From contig JAYZXF010000003.1 of assembly GCA_036141575.1 (NCBI GenBank), positions 1 through 64,000 of the forward strand: DNA of 64,000 nucleotides, read 5' to 3'. The first letter of the stretch is position 1. Every line of letters begins with the position of its first letter. Of the stretch, positions 1 through 7,723 are shown in pieces. This DNA comes from Pseudomonadota bacterium. GTDB taxonomy: Bacteria > Pseudomonadota > Alphaproteobacteria > UBA2136 > JAPKEQ01. Both the position numbers and the translations under genes were made by a program. The notes under the pieces were generated by a model. It did not search any database and was not told the origin of the DNA. It saw only the letters and a list, made by a program, of their open reading frames with translations.

Positions 1-794
1 TGTCTATTCACCCAACAGCTGTTGTAGACCCTAAAGCCCAGATTGCGGACGACGTAACCGTTGGCCCGTACTCTATTATTGGTCCTGATGTAAAAATCGG
101 TAAGGGGACAACACTCAAAAGCCATGTGGTGATTGAGGGTGATACAACGATTGGTGAAGATAACATCATTTACCCGTTTGTTTCTCTAGGGCAGCGTCCA
201 CAGGATTTGAAGTTCCATGGTGAGAAAACACAGCTGATTATTGGTAACAACAATGATATCCGTGAATACGTAACCATGAGCCCAGGTACAGAGGGCGGCG
301 GTGCAGTCACACGCATTGGTAACGGTAACCTGTTTATGGTACATAGCCACATTGGCCATGACGCTCAGATTGGCAGCGATAACGTATTTGCTAATGGCGC
401 TACAGTTGCAGGGCACGTAGAAATCGGCAGCCATGTCATTCTTGGTGGCCTCAGTGCTGTTCGCCAGTTTGTCCGTATTGGTGACCATGTGATGATTGGT
501 GGCATGAGCGGTATTGATAAAGACGTTCCACCATGTGTGCTCACCATTGGTAATCGTGCAACCATTCAAGGCCTTAACCTTGTTGGTCTGCGCCGTCGTG
601 ACTTCTCTAAAGAAGATATTCGCGGCATTAAAAACTTCTATAAAGACATTTTCCAAAGCGATGAGGGCACATTCTCTGAGCGCCTCGCTTCAGCTAAAGC
701 TGAAACCGCTTCTGAAAAAGACATCCTAAGCTTCATGCAAAAGAGTGAGATTGGCTTCCTGAACTGGAAACCAACAGAACAGAAGGCTGTCTAA
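1..794 (+). CDS. lpxA: UDP-N-acetylglucosamine O-acyltransferase, start cut by window edge
   Basis: First step of lipid A synthesis: transfer of a hydroxyacyl chain from ACP to UDP-GlcNAc in the cytoplasm. The reading frame is open from the first base and begins xTG-TCT, giving (M)SIHPTAVVDP, the usual LpxA N-terminus, so probably only the A of the start codon lies outside the window. About 264 residues, close to the E. coli length of 262. Hexapeptide repeats of a left-handed beta helix run over residues 10-190; the HSHIGHD segment near residues 117-121 carries the histidine expected to be catalytic, followed by GGLSAVRQF and VPPCVLTIGNRA. The C-terminal helical part begins LVGLRRRDFS. It ends 3 bases before lpxI, so it is co-transcribed with lpxI and lpxB. 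Confidence 0.96.
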   Translation, partial: SIHPTAVVDPKAQIADDVTVGPYSIIGPDVKIGKGTTLKSHVVIEGDTTIGEDNIIYPFVSLGQRPQDLKFHGEKTQLIIGNNNDIREYVTMSPGTEGGGAVTRIGNGNLFMVHSHIGHDAQIGSDNVFANGATVAGHVEIGSHVILGGLSAVRQFVRIGDHVMIGGMSGIDKDVPPCVLTIGNRATIQGLNLVGLRRRDFSKEDIRGIKNFYKDIFQSDEGTFSERLASAKAETASEKDILSFMQKSEIGFLNWKPTEQKAV

Positions 795-797
795 CTC

Positions 798-1598
798 ATG
801 GACACTGCGCCTCGCTATGCGATTCTAGCCGGCGGTGGCAATCTTCCGCGTATGGTCCACCTCGGCCTTAAAAAACGTGGCCTGAATGTAGATGTGATTA
901 CCTTCAACGCACAGCCTCAGCCAGAAGGTCTTAACGTAGATGTAAGCTTTCCACTCGGTAAGATCGGCAGCATTTTAAAGCACCTTAAAGCAAATAACAT
1001 TACGCGCGTGATTATGGCAGGCAGTCTCACTAAGCCTGAGCTGAAAAGCCTCAAACCTGATGTTACAGCGCTCAGCTTACTGGTTAAGGCACGCTTTAAT
1101 CTGCGCCATGACGATGCTCTTCTAAGGCTCCTAACAAACTTTCTTGAATCTCACGCTATCCACGTGGTGCCCGTACAAGAAGTTGTGGATGACCTATTTA
1201 TTCCATCAGGCACACACACAAAAGCAGAGCCAAGCAATAAAGATAAGCAAGCCATTGAGCTTGGTATTGAAGCGATTGATCAGCGCTCTAAGGCTGACCT
1301 TGGGCAAGCTGCGATTGTTGGTGAAGGAAAGCTGATTGCAGAAGAGGGCGTAGAAGGAACTGCTGCCCTTATTGCCAGCACCAAAGGAGACTTCCTTGTA
1401 AAAGGTACAAAGCTTGGCCAAAGCATGAAGGCAGATGTCCCATCTGTAGGGATTGATACTATTGAAGCCCTTATTAAAGGTGGCTACAAAGGCCTTGCGG
1501 TAGAAGCTGAAAAAACATTCATCCTTGACCGTGAAGACTGCATTAAACGTGCAGATGAGGCGGGCCTTATCATTTACGCATGGAGACGCAGACCATGA
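798..1598 (+). CDS. lpxI: UDP-2,3-diacylglucosamine pyrophosphatase LpxI
   Basis: Hydrolyses UDP-2,3-diacylglucosamine to lipid X, the role LpxH has in gamma-proteobacteria; LpxI is the form typical of alphaproteobacteria. 266 residues. The N-terminal domain begins with the glycine-rich AILAGGGNLPRM; the C-terminal domain (formerly DUF1009) has KADVPSVGIDTIEALIKGGYKG and ends AVEAEKTFILDRE. The position between lpxA and lpxB supports the assignment independently. One oddity: the usual EGTDA motif of the second domain reads EGTAA here (EEGVEGTAALI), so an acidic residue I would expect is missing, while the aspartate before the PSVG segment is kept. The TGA stop overlaps the lpxB start (ATGA), indicating translational coupling. 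Confidence 0.93.
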   Translation: MDTAPRYAILAGGGNLPRMVHLGLKKRGLNVDVITFNAQPQPEGLNVDVSFPLGKIGSILKHLKANNITRVIMAGSLTKPELKSLKPDVTALSLLVKARFNLRHDDALLRLLTNFLESHAIHVVPVQEVVDDLFIPSGTHTKAEPSNKDKQAIELGIEAIDQRSKADLGQAAIVGEGKLIAEEGVEGTAALIASTKGDFLVKGTKLGQSMKADVPSVGIDTIEALIKGGYKGLAVEAEKTFILDREDCIKRADEAGLIIYAWRRRP

Positions 1599-2704
1599 CA
1601 AAAACATATAAAGTAATGGTCATTGCTGGTGAAGCCTCAGGAGATATCCTTGCAGCAGGCGCTATGGAGGCGCTAAAGGCTTCTCTAGATGCACCCGTCG
1701 AGTTTATTGGTGTCGGTGGCACAGAAATGCAGAAGCAAGGCCTTACAAGCGCGTTCCCGATGAAAGAGCTCTCTATTATGGGGATTGCTGAGGTGCTGCC
1801 TCATATTCCTAATATCTTAAAACGTATTAAACAGATGGTTGAGCTTGCTAAGACTGAACAACCAGACCTGCTTCTTACGATTGACTCACCAGACTTCTGC
1901 CACCGCGTGGCCAAAAAGGTGAAGAAGGAAACTGGGATTCCTTGCGTCCATTACGTGAGTCCAAGTATCTGGGCATGGCGCAGAAAGCGCGTTTTCAAAA
2001 TGGCAAAGTACCTAGACCATGTTCTGGCGCTCTTTCCATTTGAGCCAGATTTCTATACCCCAAGCACACTCAAGTGCAGCTTTGTTGGTCACCCAGTCGT
2101 GGCACGTCTTGCACCGCATCAAGTCAAGAGCAAGCAAGATACACTGCTTCTTATGCCGGGTAGCCGCGCACGTGAAATTACATCTTTGCTTCCAAGCTTC
2201 CATAAAGTGGCGATGCAGCTCAAAGAAGAGGGCGCTGTAAAAGATGTTAAATGTGCTCTGGCCACAGAGGATGACTTTACTCTCGCTCAGGAAATGGCAC
2301 CAGCCCTGGGGCGTGAAGACTGCATTATTGGTGATGAGCGCTACGCTGCTATGGCCAGTGCAAGGCTTGCTTTTGCTGCAAGTGGTACAGCCAACCTAGA
2401 ACTTGCCGTACTCGGCACACCCATGGTGGTCGCTTACACAACGGGTAAGCTCACAGCTTATATTGCACGCCGTATTATTAAAGTGCCGTTCATCTCTCCA
2501 ACCAACTGGGTCCTCGGTAAAAAGGTGATTCCTGAACTCCTGCAAGAAGAGTTTACTGAAGACAACCTAATGACTTCAGCAAGAGAAGCACTTGGCAAAA
2601 ACTCTGTTCAGCCACAAGCCCTCACTACCATTCGTGAAAGTCTAACAACACCAAATCCAAACGCAGAAGTTGCTAAAGTTTTACGTTCTTACTTGAAAGC
2701 CTAA
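1595..2704 (+). CDS. lpxB: Lipid-A-disaccharide synthase
   Basis: Family GT19 glycosyltransferase that joins lipid X to UDP-2,3-diacylglucosamine to make the lipid A disaccharide at the inner membrane. 369 residues, compared with 382 in E. coli. Motifs seen in order: GEASGD near the N-terminus, TIDSPDFCHRVAKK, HYVSPSIWAWR, FVGHPVVARL, LLMPGSRAREI and the donor-binding region SGTANLELAVLGTPMVVAY. The ATG at 1595 is preferred over the in-frame ATG at 1580 because a GGAG sits at 1582-1585 and the start overlaps the lpxI stop as ATGA. Last recognisable gene of the lipid A block in this window. Confidence 0.95.
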   Translation: MTKTYKVMVIAGEASGDILAAGAMEALKASLDAPVEFIGVGGTEMQKQGLTSAFPMKELSIMGIAEVLPHIPNILKRIKQMVELAKTEQPDLLLTIDSPDFCHRVAKKVKKETGIPCVHYVSPSIWAWRRKRVFKMAKYLDHVLALFPFEPDFYTPSTLKCSFVGHPVVARLAPHQVKSKQDTLLLMPGSRAREITSLLPSFHKVAMQLKEEGAVKDVKCALATEDDFTLAQEMAPALGREDCIIGDERYAAMASARLAFAASGTANLELAVLGTPMVVAYTTGKLTAYIARRIIKVPFISPTNWVLGKKVIPELLQEEFTEDNLMTSAREALGKNSVQPQALTTIRESLTTPNPNAEVAKVLRSYLKA

Positions 2705-2719
2705 CATTTCTCTATTACA

Positions 2720-2737
2720 AATGTTGTACACAACATT
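2720..2737. repeat. 18-bp perfect palindrome downstream of lpxB
   Basis: AATGTTGT and ACAACATT flank a 2-base spacer, 16 bases after the lpxB stop and 25 bases before the next start codon. No T-run follows, so it is not a classical terminator; its size and symmetry would suit a dimeric repressor site acting on the small downstream gene. This function is inferred from symmetry and position only. Confidence 0.4.
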
Positions 2738-2762
2738 GTTCACCGTTTCTAAGGAGGCCGTT

Positions 2763-2984
2763 ATGGCTAAAAAACGTAAGGGCAGCACCCCAACCAATAA
2801 GCCTCAGAAGTCCAAACGGGATAAAGGCTTTACCATCAAGGTTGATGAATCCGATCTTCCCAAAGCACGCAAAGGCCATAAACAAGGCCATGGTGGTGCA
2901 GGCGCACACAAGCCGAAAGACCAAAAAGGCAAACCGCGTCAGAATGAAAAGGCAAAACTCAGGAGAGGGGACTTCCCTGAATGA
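2763..2984 (+). CDS. Small, highly basic hypothetical protein
   Basis: 73 residues, very rich in lysine, glycine and proline (MAKKRKGSTPTNKPQKSKRD at the start, then a GHKQGHGGAGAHKP stretch, ending LRRGDFPE). No family recognised; it looks disordered and could bind nucleic acid or ribosomes, but that is only a guess from composition. The ATG is backed by a near-perfect ribosome binding site AAGGAGG at 2751-2757, five bases upstream, which suggests strong translation and rules out the upstream in-frame alternative. Followed at once by a strong terminator, so it ends the transcription unit, either as the last gene behind lpxB or as its own unit. Confidence 0.7.
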   Translation: MAKKRKGSTPTNKPQKSKRDKGFTIKVDESDLPKARKGHKQGHGGAGAHKPKDQKGKPRQNEKAKLRRGDFPE

Positions 2985-2997
2985 GTATCGACCCATG

Positions 2998-3028
2998 AAA
3001 CACCCCTGAAAATAGGGGTGTTTCTTTT
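2998..3028 (+). terminator. Intrinsic terminator after the small basic gene
   Basis: Stem AAACACCCCT / AGGGGTGTTT (10 bp, perfect), loop GAAAAT, followed by TCTTTT. Confidence 0.9.
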
Positions 3029-3054
3029 ATGTGAAATATGTTAATGTGCATACA
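3026..3054 (+). promoter_or_regulatory. Candidate promoter of the inositol-monophosphatase-like gene
   Basis: TTTATG at 3026-3031, 17-base spacer, CATACA at 3049-3054. The -35 box overlaps the T-run of the preceding terminator. The (T/C)ATAC form of the -10 box recurs at other single genes in this window. Confidence 0.4.
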
Positions 3055-3106
3055 CATTCGTAAATCTATATTCGTTTTTACGCTAACAGAAAGAAGAGGA
3101 AACACT

Positions 3107-3949
3107 ATGCTAGACAGACAAGGTCTCAAAACCGTTGAAGCTATCGCCCTTCAAGCCGGTAAAATGGCGGAAGAGACTCTGGCAAAAGATTTCAAAATTT
3201 CTGAAAAGGGTCCTGGCGATCTCGTAACCGAGATTGACCACATGATTGATGCTTTTCTGAAAGAAGAACTGCTGAAGTTTCAGCCAACATACGGCTGGCT
3301 GAGTGAAGAAACTGAAGAAGATCCAAGCTGGCTCGAAAAACCATACGCTTGGGTTGTTGATCCGATTGACGGCACCAGCAACATGGTGAAAACCGCTGCA
3401 ATCCTGTACGGCGATGCTGAAGGCGCTCTGCGTGAGTTCTGTATCTCTGTGGGGTTGGTTGATGTCTCAACTGGTGAGCCTGTTATGGGCGTCATCTATA
3501 ACCCGCTAGACGGGAAGGGCGGCACACTGCTGAGCTCTCTTAAGGGCGAAGGCGTCTTTTTGGATGAACAACCGTTTACCCATAAGGATGAACCATCTGA
3601 TCCACTACGCCTTATTGTAAGCCATGGACGTGCCCAAAAAGGCTTGGAGCTACCAAAACCAGTTACTCTGGTTCCATGCGGTAGCGTAGCTTACCGTATC
3701 TCTAGCCTAGTTATGGGGGGCGGAGATGTGACAATGGGCATCAAAAAAGGCGGAAACCCTTGGGATATTGCCGCAGCACATGCCATTGCGCTTGAAGCAG
3801 GCCTCAAGTTTCTTGATCTTCACGGCGATGAAGTGCGCTACACGGAAGTCGGTCAAAAGATCTTTGGCTTCATGTGTATGGCTGAGTCTCTTGAAGATGA
3901 GGTCAAAGCCCTCTATCAAGAGGTTTCTAAAGTGGCCAAGTCACTCTAA
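3107..3949 (+). CDS. Inositol monophosphatase family phosphatase
   Basis: 280 residues with the two signatures of Mg-dependent Li-sensitive phosphatases: VVDPIDGTSN (metal-binding Asp pair) around residues 83-92 and GGNPWDIAAAHAIALEAG in the C-terminal third, plus SEETEED near residue 68 supplying the metal-binding glutamate. The substrate cannot be told from sequence: inositol phosphate, 3'-phosphoadenosine phosphate (CysQ) and histidinol phosphate are all possible in this fold. Between motif 1 and the core strand lies a segment TAAILYGDAEGALREF that seems longer than usual. The ATG at 3107 follows AAGAGGA; an upstream in-frame ATG at 3038 would add an unrelated leader. Single-gene unit with its own promoter and terminator, and an ATCGAT just after the stop (3953-3958). 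Confidence 0.88.
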   Translation: MLDRQGLKTVEAIALQAGKMAEETLAKDFKISEKGPGDLVTEIDHMIDAFLKEELLKFQPTYGWLSEETEEDPSWLEKPYAWVVDPIDGTSNMVKTAAILYGDAEGALREFCISVGLVDVSTGEPVMGVIYNPLDGKGGTLLSSLKGEGVFLDEQPFTHKDEPSDPLRLIVSHGRAQKGLELPKPVTLVPCGSVAYRISSLVMGGGDVTMGIKKGGNPWDIAAAHAIALEAGLKFLDLHGDEVRYTEVGQKIFGFMCMAESLEDEVKALYQEVSKVAKSL

Positions 3950-3963
3950 ACAATCGATATCTT

Positions 3964-3987
3964 AAAAGCGCCTTCGGGCGCTTTTTT
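3964..3987 (+). terminator. Intrinsic terminator after the phosphatase gene
   Basis: AAAAGCGCC, TTCG tetraloop, GGCGCTTTT and a T-run; the loop is at 3973-3976. Confidence 0.92.
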
Positions 3988-4072
3988 GTGCTTTATACCT
4001 ACAACTCTAGGACGTTTTGGCACGCTTGATGCTTATTATTTAGGCAGTAACGGCGTAAATAGGAGTGAAACG

Positions 4073-4696
4073 ATGTCTACAGCCTATAGAGATGACACAA
4101 TAATGCCATCAAAACTGAGCAATAAGTCTCTGAAAGATAAACTACAATCAGAGATCCGTTATCTGCGTGAAAAGATCGCGGCTCAGTCAGTAACGATTGA
4201 ACATTTAAAGCGTCAAGCCATGGAAGATGGCCTGACAGGTCTTGCCAATCGCCGTTCATTTGAAAGAAGCTTAGAACAATCTCTCTCATATTTTAGACGT
4301 TATAAGCGCGGCGGTGCAGTGCTTATGATTGACGTGAATAGCTTTAAGAGCATTAACGATGGCCTTGGCCACCTCGCAGGGGATGCAATTTTGAAAGACA
4401 TCGCACGCATCCTTGAGCAATACACACGTGAGAGTGATGTGGTTGCCCGCCTTGGTGGTGACGAGTTTGCCATTATTCTTCAAGAAGTTACTCCAGAGCA
4501 GGCAGATGAGAAAGCAGCACAGATTGCAAGTGTGATTGCAGATACACCAACGCGCTACTCTGGCAGAGACGTTTACACCAGCGTAAGTGTTGGCGTATGC
4601 CACTTTAACGCTAAGAGCACATCCACGGATGTTCTACACATTGCAGATAGCGATATGTATGACAAAAAAGCCGAAGAAAAAGACTCTCGCCTTTAA
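4073..4696 (+). CDS. Stand-alone GGDEF diguanylate cyclase
   Basis: 207 residues; makes c-di-GMP from two GTP. A short N-terminal coiled-coil segment (SLKDKLQSEIRYLREKIAAQ) leads into a GGDEF domain starting DGLTGLANRR, with an intact active site RLGGDEFAII. An RxxD inhibitory site (RESD) sits exactly five residues before GGDEF, so feedback inhibition by c-di-GMP is expected. No membrane segment or sensor domain; probably cytoplasmic and dimerising through the coiled coil. The end of the domain is unusual: the common ADxAMYxAK helix reads ADSDMYDKKAEEKDSRL. The ATG at 4073 is chosen because AGGAG lies at 4061-4065. The next gene is a paralogue with the same layout, most likely a tandem duplication. 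Confidence 0.93.
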   Translation: MSTAYRDDTIMPSKLSNKSLKDKLQSEIRYLREKIAAQSVTIEHLKRQAMEDGLTGLANRRSFERSLEQSLSYFRRYKRGGAVLMIDVNSFKSINDGLGHLAGDAILKDIARILEQYTRESDVVARLGGDEFAIILQEVTPEQADEKAAQIASVIADTPTRYSGRDVYTSVSVGVCHFNAKSTSTDVLHIADSDMYDKKAEEKDSRL

Positions 4697-4760
4697 AACG
4701 TTTGTATTGTAACACTTTTTTTATAAAAAATAGGGGCATACCCCTTTACAAACGTTTTTT
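4695..4760 (+). terminator. Two-level hairpin terminator between the GGDEF genes
   Basis: An outer perfect 12-bp stem (AAAACGTTTGTA at 4695-4706 with TACAAACGTTTT at 4747-4758) encloses a second hairpin AGGGG-CATA-CCCCT (4732-4745) and ends in a run of T. The outer left arm begins inside the stop codon of the first GGDEF gene. Confidence 0.75.
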
Positions 4761-4822
4761 CCATCCCCATAACTTAATCTAACACGTTAATTAAATTTAG
4801 ATAGGAGTTACTGAGGGTTACA

Positions 4823-5476
4823 ATGGAAGACAGTTCTAATCCTAAAACTCAGCTCACAGTACAAGAACTTCTTGCACTCAAAGATGGGTCTGTCATCGAT
4901 ACCTCTACTGTAGATCGCCTTCTGGCGACCTATCAGCAACTCCGTGAAACTGTCCACGAACAAAAGCTTCAGATTGAAACTCTGCAAAAGGCCGCAAGTA
5001 CGGACGTGCTTACAGGTCTTTCTAATCGCCGTATGTTTGAAAAAGATCTTAGCCGTGCACTTGCCGTGGCTAAGCGTCATAACCGTACGCATGGGCTTAT
5101 TATTGTAGATGTGGATGACTTTAAAGCCATTAACGATAACTTGGGGCATAACTCTGGAGATGCTGTTCTCCAACACGTGGCAAACTTCCTTAAGCGCCAC
5201 ACAAGGCCAAGTGATACAGTCGCAAGACTGGGTGGTGATGAGTTCGCAGTGATTCTACTGGAACTGGTTTCAGTGCACCAAGCTGAAGCCAAAGCTGAGG
5301 AGCTTATGGCTGAAATGCAGAAGTCTCCGTGCATTATTGATGGGCAACCTGTTCAGGTGAGATTAAGCGCAGGGGCATACATTTTTGATGGCGATGCGAA
5401 GAGCACACGAGACATCATGGATAAAGCCGACCACGCGATGTACATACAAAAACAGTTGCATCACGGAGAAAACTAA
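4823..5476 (+). CDS. Second stand-alone GGDEF diguanylate cyclase
   Basis: 217 residues with the same layout as the gene before it: an N-terminal helical region with coiled-coil character (STVDRLLATYQQLRETVHEQ, residues 29-48), then a GGDEF domain starting STDVLTGLSNRR, active site RLGGDEFAVI, inhibitory site RPSD five residues ahead, and the usual DKADHAMYIQK end. The N-terminal 50 residues differ from the neighbour and probably provide different dimerisation or partner binding. Separated from the first copy by a terminator and an own ribosome binding region (AGGAG at 4803-4807, GAGGG at 4813-4817), so the two are expressed separately. Confidence 0.93.
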   Translation: MEDSSNPKTQLTVQELLALKDGSVIDTSTVDRLLATYQQLRETVHEQKLQIETLQKAASTDVLTGLSNRRMFEKDLSRALAVAKRHNRTHGLIIVDVDDFKAINDNLGHNSGDAVLQHVANFLKRHTRPSDTVARLGGDEFAVILLELVSVHQAEAKAEELMAEMQKSPCIIDGQPVQVRLSAGAYIFDGDAKSTRDIMDKADHAMYIQKQLHHGEN

Positions 5477-5510
5477 TCACAATTTCAGTAACTGGATTTC
5501 CATTTATGTT

Positions 5511-5571
5511 GGTCCACAGCAGATAAGAAAATCATAAAAAGTTTATTTTTGAAGAGGGCGAATAGTGGACC
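5511..5571. repeat. Short inverted repeat GGTCCAC/GTGGACC
   Basis: Perfect 7-bp arms at 5511-5517 and 5565-5571 separated by 47 AT-rich bases, in the intergenic region before the RnfB-like gene. Could be a paired operator; nothing else is recognisable in 5477-5711. Confidence 0.25.
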
Positions 5572-5711
5572 CTATTTAACTAATGATAAAATAAAGTTCT
5601 TATGAATTTTCTTACTGCCCGAAGGGTGGTTGTTTTTAAATAACTCTGCTATGTTTCCATTTAATAATGAATCCACTGTGTATCAATTTAAATGGGACGC
5701 CAGTTACTTAT

Positions 5712-6362
5712 ATGTTTGTAACCATTCAACAGATTGAAGATCATGTAGCGGGCACTCAATGTGAAGAGTGCGGCTATAAAGGCTGCCGCCCATATGCGGA
5801 AGCGATCTTTTCTGGTGATGCGGAGATTAACCTCTGCCGCCCAGGCGGGGAGCGTGTTATTAAAAACCTTGCTGTCACACTTGATAAAGAGGTTCTTCCT
5901 CCAGCGAAAGAAAAAGAATCTCCGCTGATTGCTTGGATTGACCCTAAACGCTGCATTGGCTGCACGCTCTGTATTCAAGCTTGCCCCACAGATGCCATTG
6001 TTGGCCGTTCTAAGCGCATGCATAGCATTATTACAGATGAATGCACAGGTTGCAGACTTTGCATTGAACCTTGCCCTGTGGACTGCATTGAAATGAATGG
6101 CGCAGCAGAAGCCTTTCCAAAGGCCGGCGATGACACATGGGAAGAGGCGCGTGCTGCACAAGTTGCTGAATGGGTTCGTATCAAAAAAGATCGCAAACAA
6201 AGACGTGCAGTTAAAATTGATGCCGCAGAAGCCACCCCTGTAGAGCAAAAAGTACCAGAGCTGGGTGATGACGTTATGGCAAAAATCAAAGCCGCTCGTG
6301 AAGCTGCCCGTAAAAAGGCAGAGAAAAAAGGCCCGGCGCCGAGACCACGTAAGAAACCTTAA
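5712..6362 (+). CDS. RnfB-like ferredoxin with three 4Fe-4S clusters
   Basis: 216 residues from the ATG at 5712. The N-terminus carries the RnfB/RsxB four-cysteine cluster motif (C17, C20, C25, C42; CEECGYKGCRPYAEAI), then two bacterial ferredoxin motifs CIGCTLCIQACP and CTGCRLCIEPCP. The last 70 residues are a lysine/alanine-rich helical tail ending PAPRPRKKP. It lacks the N-terminal membrane anchor of true RnfB and no other rnf genes are near, so it fits the solitary soluble RnfB-like ferredoxins known from alphaproteobacteria; its electron partner is unknown. The start is uncertain: an in-frame ATG at 5667 would add 15 residues, and neither start has a clear ribosome binding site. Confidence 0.85.
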   Translation: MFVTIQQIEDHVAGTQCEECGYKGCRPYAEAIFSGDAEINLCRPGGERVIKNLAVTLDKEVLPPAKEKESPLIAWIDPKRCIGCTLCIQACPTDAIVGRSKRMHSIITDECTGCRLCIEPCPVDCIEMNGAAEAFPKAGDDTWEEARAAQVAEWVRIKKDRKQRRAVKIDAAEATPVEQKVPELGDDVMAKIKAAREAARKKAEKKGPAPRPRKKP

Positions 6363-6501
6363 ATCTCATTATAACTCTACTATAACGCACTGCAAATAAC
6401 TGCTTCTTGCGCTTCCACTACTCATATACTTTAAGTATACTCTGTGTCGGTTCTCATCAGCAGCTATTTTCATGTCGTTCTAGCGAATTATAAAAGAGAT
6501 T
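6363..6501. repeat. Long imperfect palindrome (element A)
   Basis: About 139 bp between the ferredoxin gene and dcd. The centre is TATACTT-T-AAGTATA (6425-6439). Outward, the left arm and the reverse complement of the right arm align over most of their length (shared pieces include AAATA, CTGCT, ATAA and TCTC). A transcript would fold into one long, bulged hairpin. Its arms can be aligned with those of the element between groES and groEL (32436-32562). Confidence 0.6.
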
Positions 6502-6581
6502 AAATAAATCCATACTTGAGATATACAATCCCTTTAGGCAGAATAGAGACAACATAAAAATTAGCGAGCAAGGATTCACGC

Positions 6582-7721
6582 ATGGCGGACGCACTCAAGC
6601 TACAAACCAACACGTCTGGGGTTTGGACTTCTAAACAAATTACTGAAGCTTTTGAAACAGGCATTCTTAAAACTGAAGGCCCACTTGCTGAGGAGCAAAT
6701 TCAACCTGCTAGCCTAGACCTTCGCCTTGGTAAAACCGCTTACCGTGTGCGTGCTGGCTTCCTTCCTGGTAAAAGCAAAAGCGTTATGGACCGTGTTTCA
6801 AGCCTTGGGATGCATGAAGTGAGTCTTGAAGAAGGCGGCGTTCTTGAAAAAGGCGCTGTTTACATTATTCCACTACTTGAGTCTGTTGACCTACCAGAGT
6901 TTCTAGAAGGCGTAATTAGCCCGAAGAGCTCGACAGGTCGCCTTGATATCCTAACGCGTCTGATTACAGATAACGGCACAACGTTTGACCGTATCCCTAA
7001 AGGCTACACAGGGCCACTTTACGTAGAGGTGACTCCACTAACATTTAGCATTGTTGCGCGTACAGGTGACCGCCTAAACCAACTGCGCCTACGTACTGGC
7101 TTCACACCGCTTTCAGAGCAGGACATGGCCAACCTACATAATGAAACACCGCTTATTTTTAACGAGCAGGGCACACCTGAAATGCCTGTTCTAGAGCAGG
7201 GCGGTATTTGGATGTCTGTTGACCTTGAAGGCATTGACGGTAGCGACATTGTGGCTTACCGTGCCCGCAAGCACGCACCGGTGCTCGACCTACGTAAAAT
7301 TGGTCACTACAACCTCAATGATTTCTGGGAGCCGATTACAAAGCCACATGATGGCGGTTTGGTTTTAAACCCTGAAGACTTTTACATCATGGTTTCTCGC
7401 GAAAAGGTTAGCGTACCAGGTCACACAAGCTGTGAGATGATGCCGTATGAAACAACAGCGGGTGAACTGCGTGTTCACTATGCAGGTTTCTTTGACCCTG
7501 GTTTTGGTATGACCAAAGAGGGGAGCTCTGTTGGAGTACGCGCCGTGCTAGAAGTTCGCTCTCATGATGTGCCGTTTGTTTTGGAACACGGACAGAAAAT
7601 TTGCCGTATGGTATACGAACCCCTTGCAGAAACACCAGACATTCTCTATGGTATCGACCTTAGCTCAAACTATGCATCACAAGGTCTTAAGCTTGCTAAG
7701 CAGTTCAAAATGGAAGGGTAA
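6582..7721 (+). CDS. dcd: 2'-deoxycytidine 5'-triphosphate deaminase, two-domain form
   Basis: Converts dCTP to dUTP (or further to dUMP in bifunctional relatives) for thymidylate synthesis. 379 residues, about twice the length of the classical enzyme (about 190), because two dUTPase-like domains are fused; this long form is common in alphaproteobacteria. Domain 1 has EEQIQPASLDLRLG and GVISPKSSTGRLDI; domain 2 has MPYETTAGELRVHYAGFFDPGFG, the typical G-x-L-R-x-H-x-AG-x-x-DPG pattern. The ATG lies behind AGCAAGGATTCACGC with a GGA core. It is followed after 2 bases by the next gene, so the two are probably one unit with maf and the RNase. Confidence 0.9.
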   Translation: MADALKLQTNTSGVWTSKQITEAFETGILKTEGPLAEEQIQPASLDLRLGKTAYRVRAGFLPGKSKSVMDRVSSLGMHEVSLEEGGVLEKGAVYIIPLLESVDLPEFLEGVISPKSSTGRLDILTRLITDNGTTFDRIPKGYTGPLYVEVTPLTFSIVARTGDRLNQLRLRTGFTPLSEQDMANLHNETPLIFNEQGTPEMPVLEQGGIWMSVDLEGIDGSDIVAYRARKHAPVLDLRKIGHYNLNDFWEPITKPHDGGLVLNPEDFYIMVSREKVSVPGHTSCEMMPYETTAGELRVHYAGFFDPGFGMTKEGSSVGVRAVLEVRSHDVPFVLEHGQKICRMVYEPLAETPDILYGIDLSSNYASQGLKLAKQFKMEG

Positions 7722-7723
7722 CC

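Noticed and set aside
5712-6362. Complete Rnf electron transport complex
   Set aside because: Only the RnfB-like soluble ferredoxin is present; no rnfA, C, D, G or E genes are nearby.
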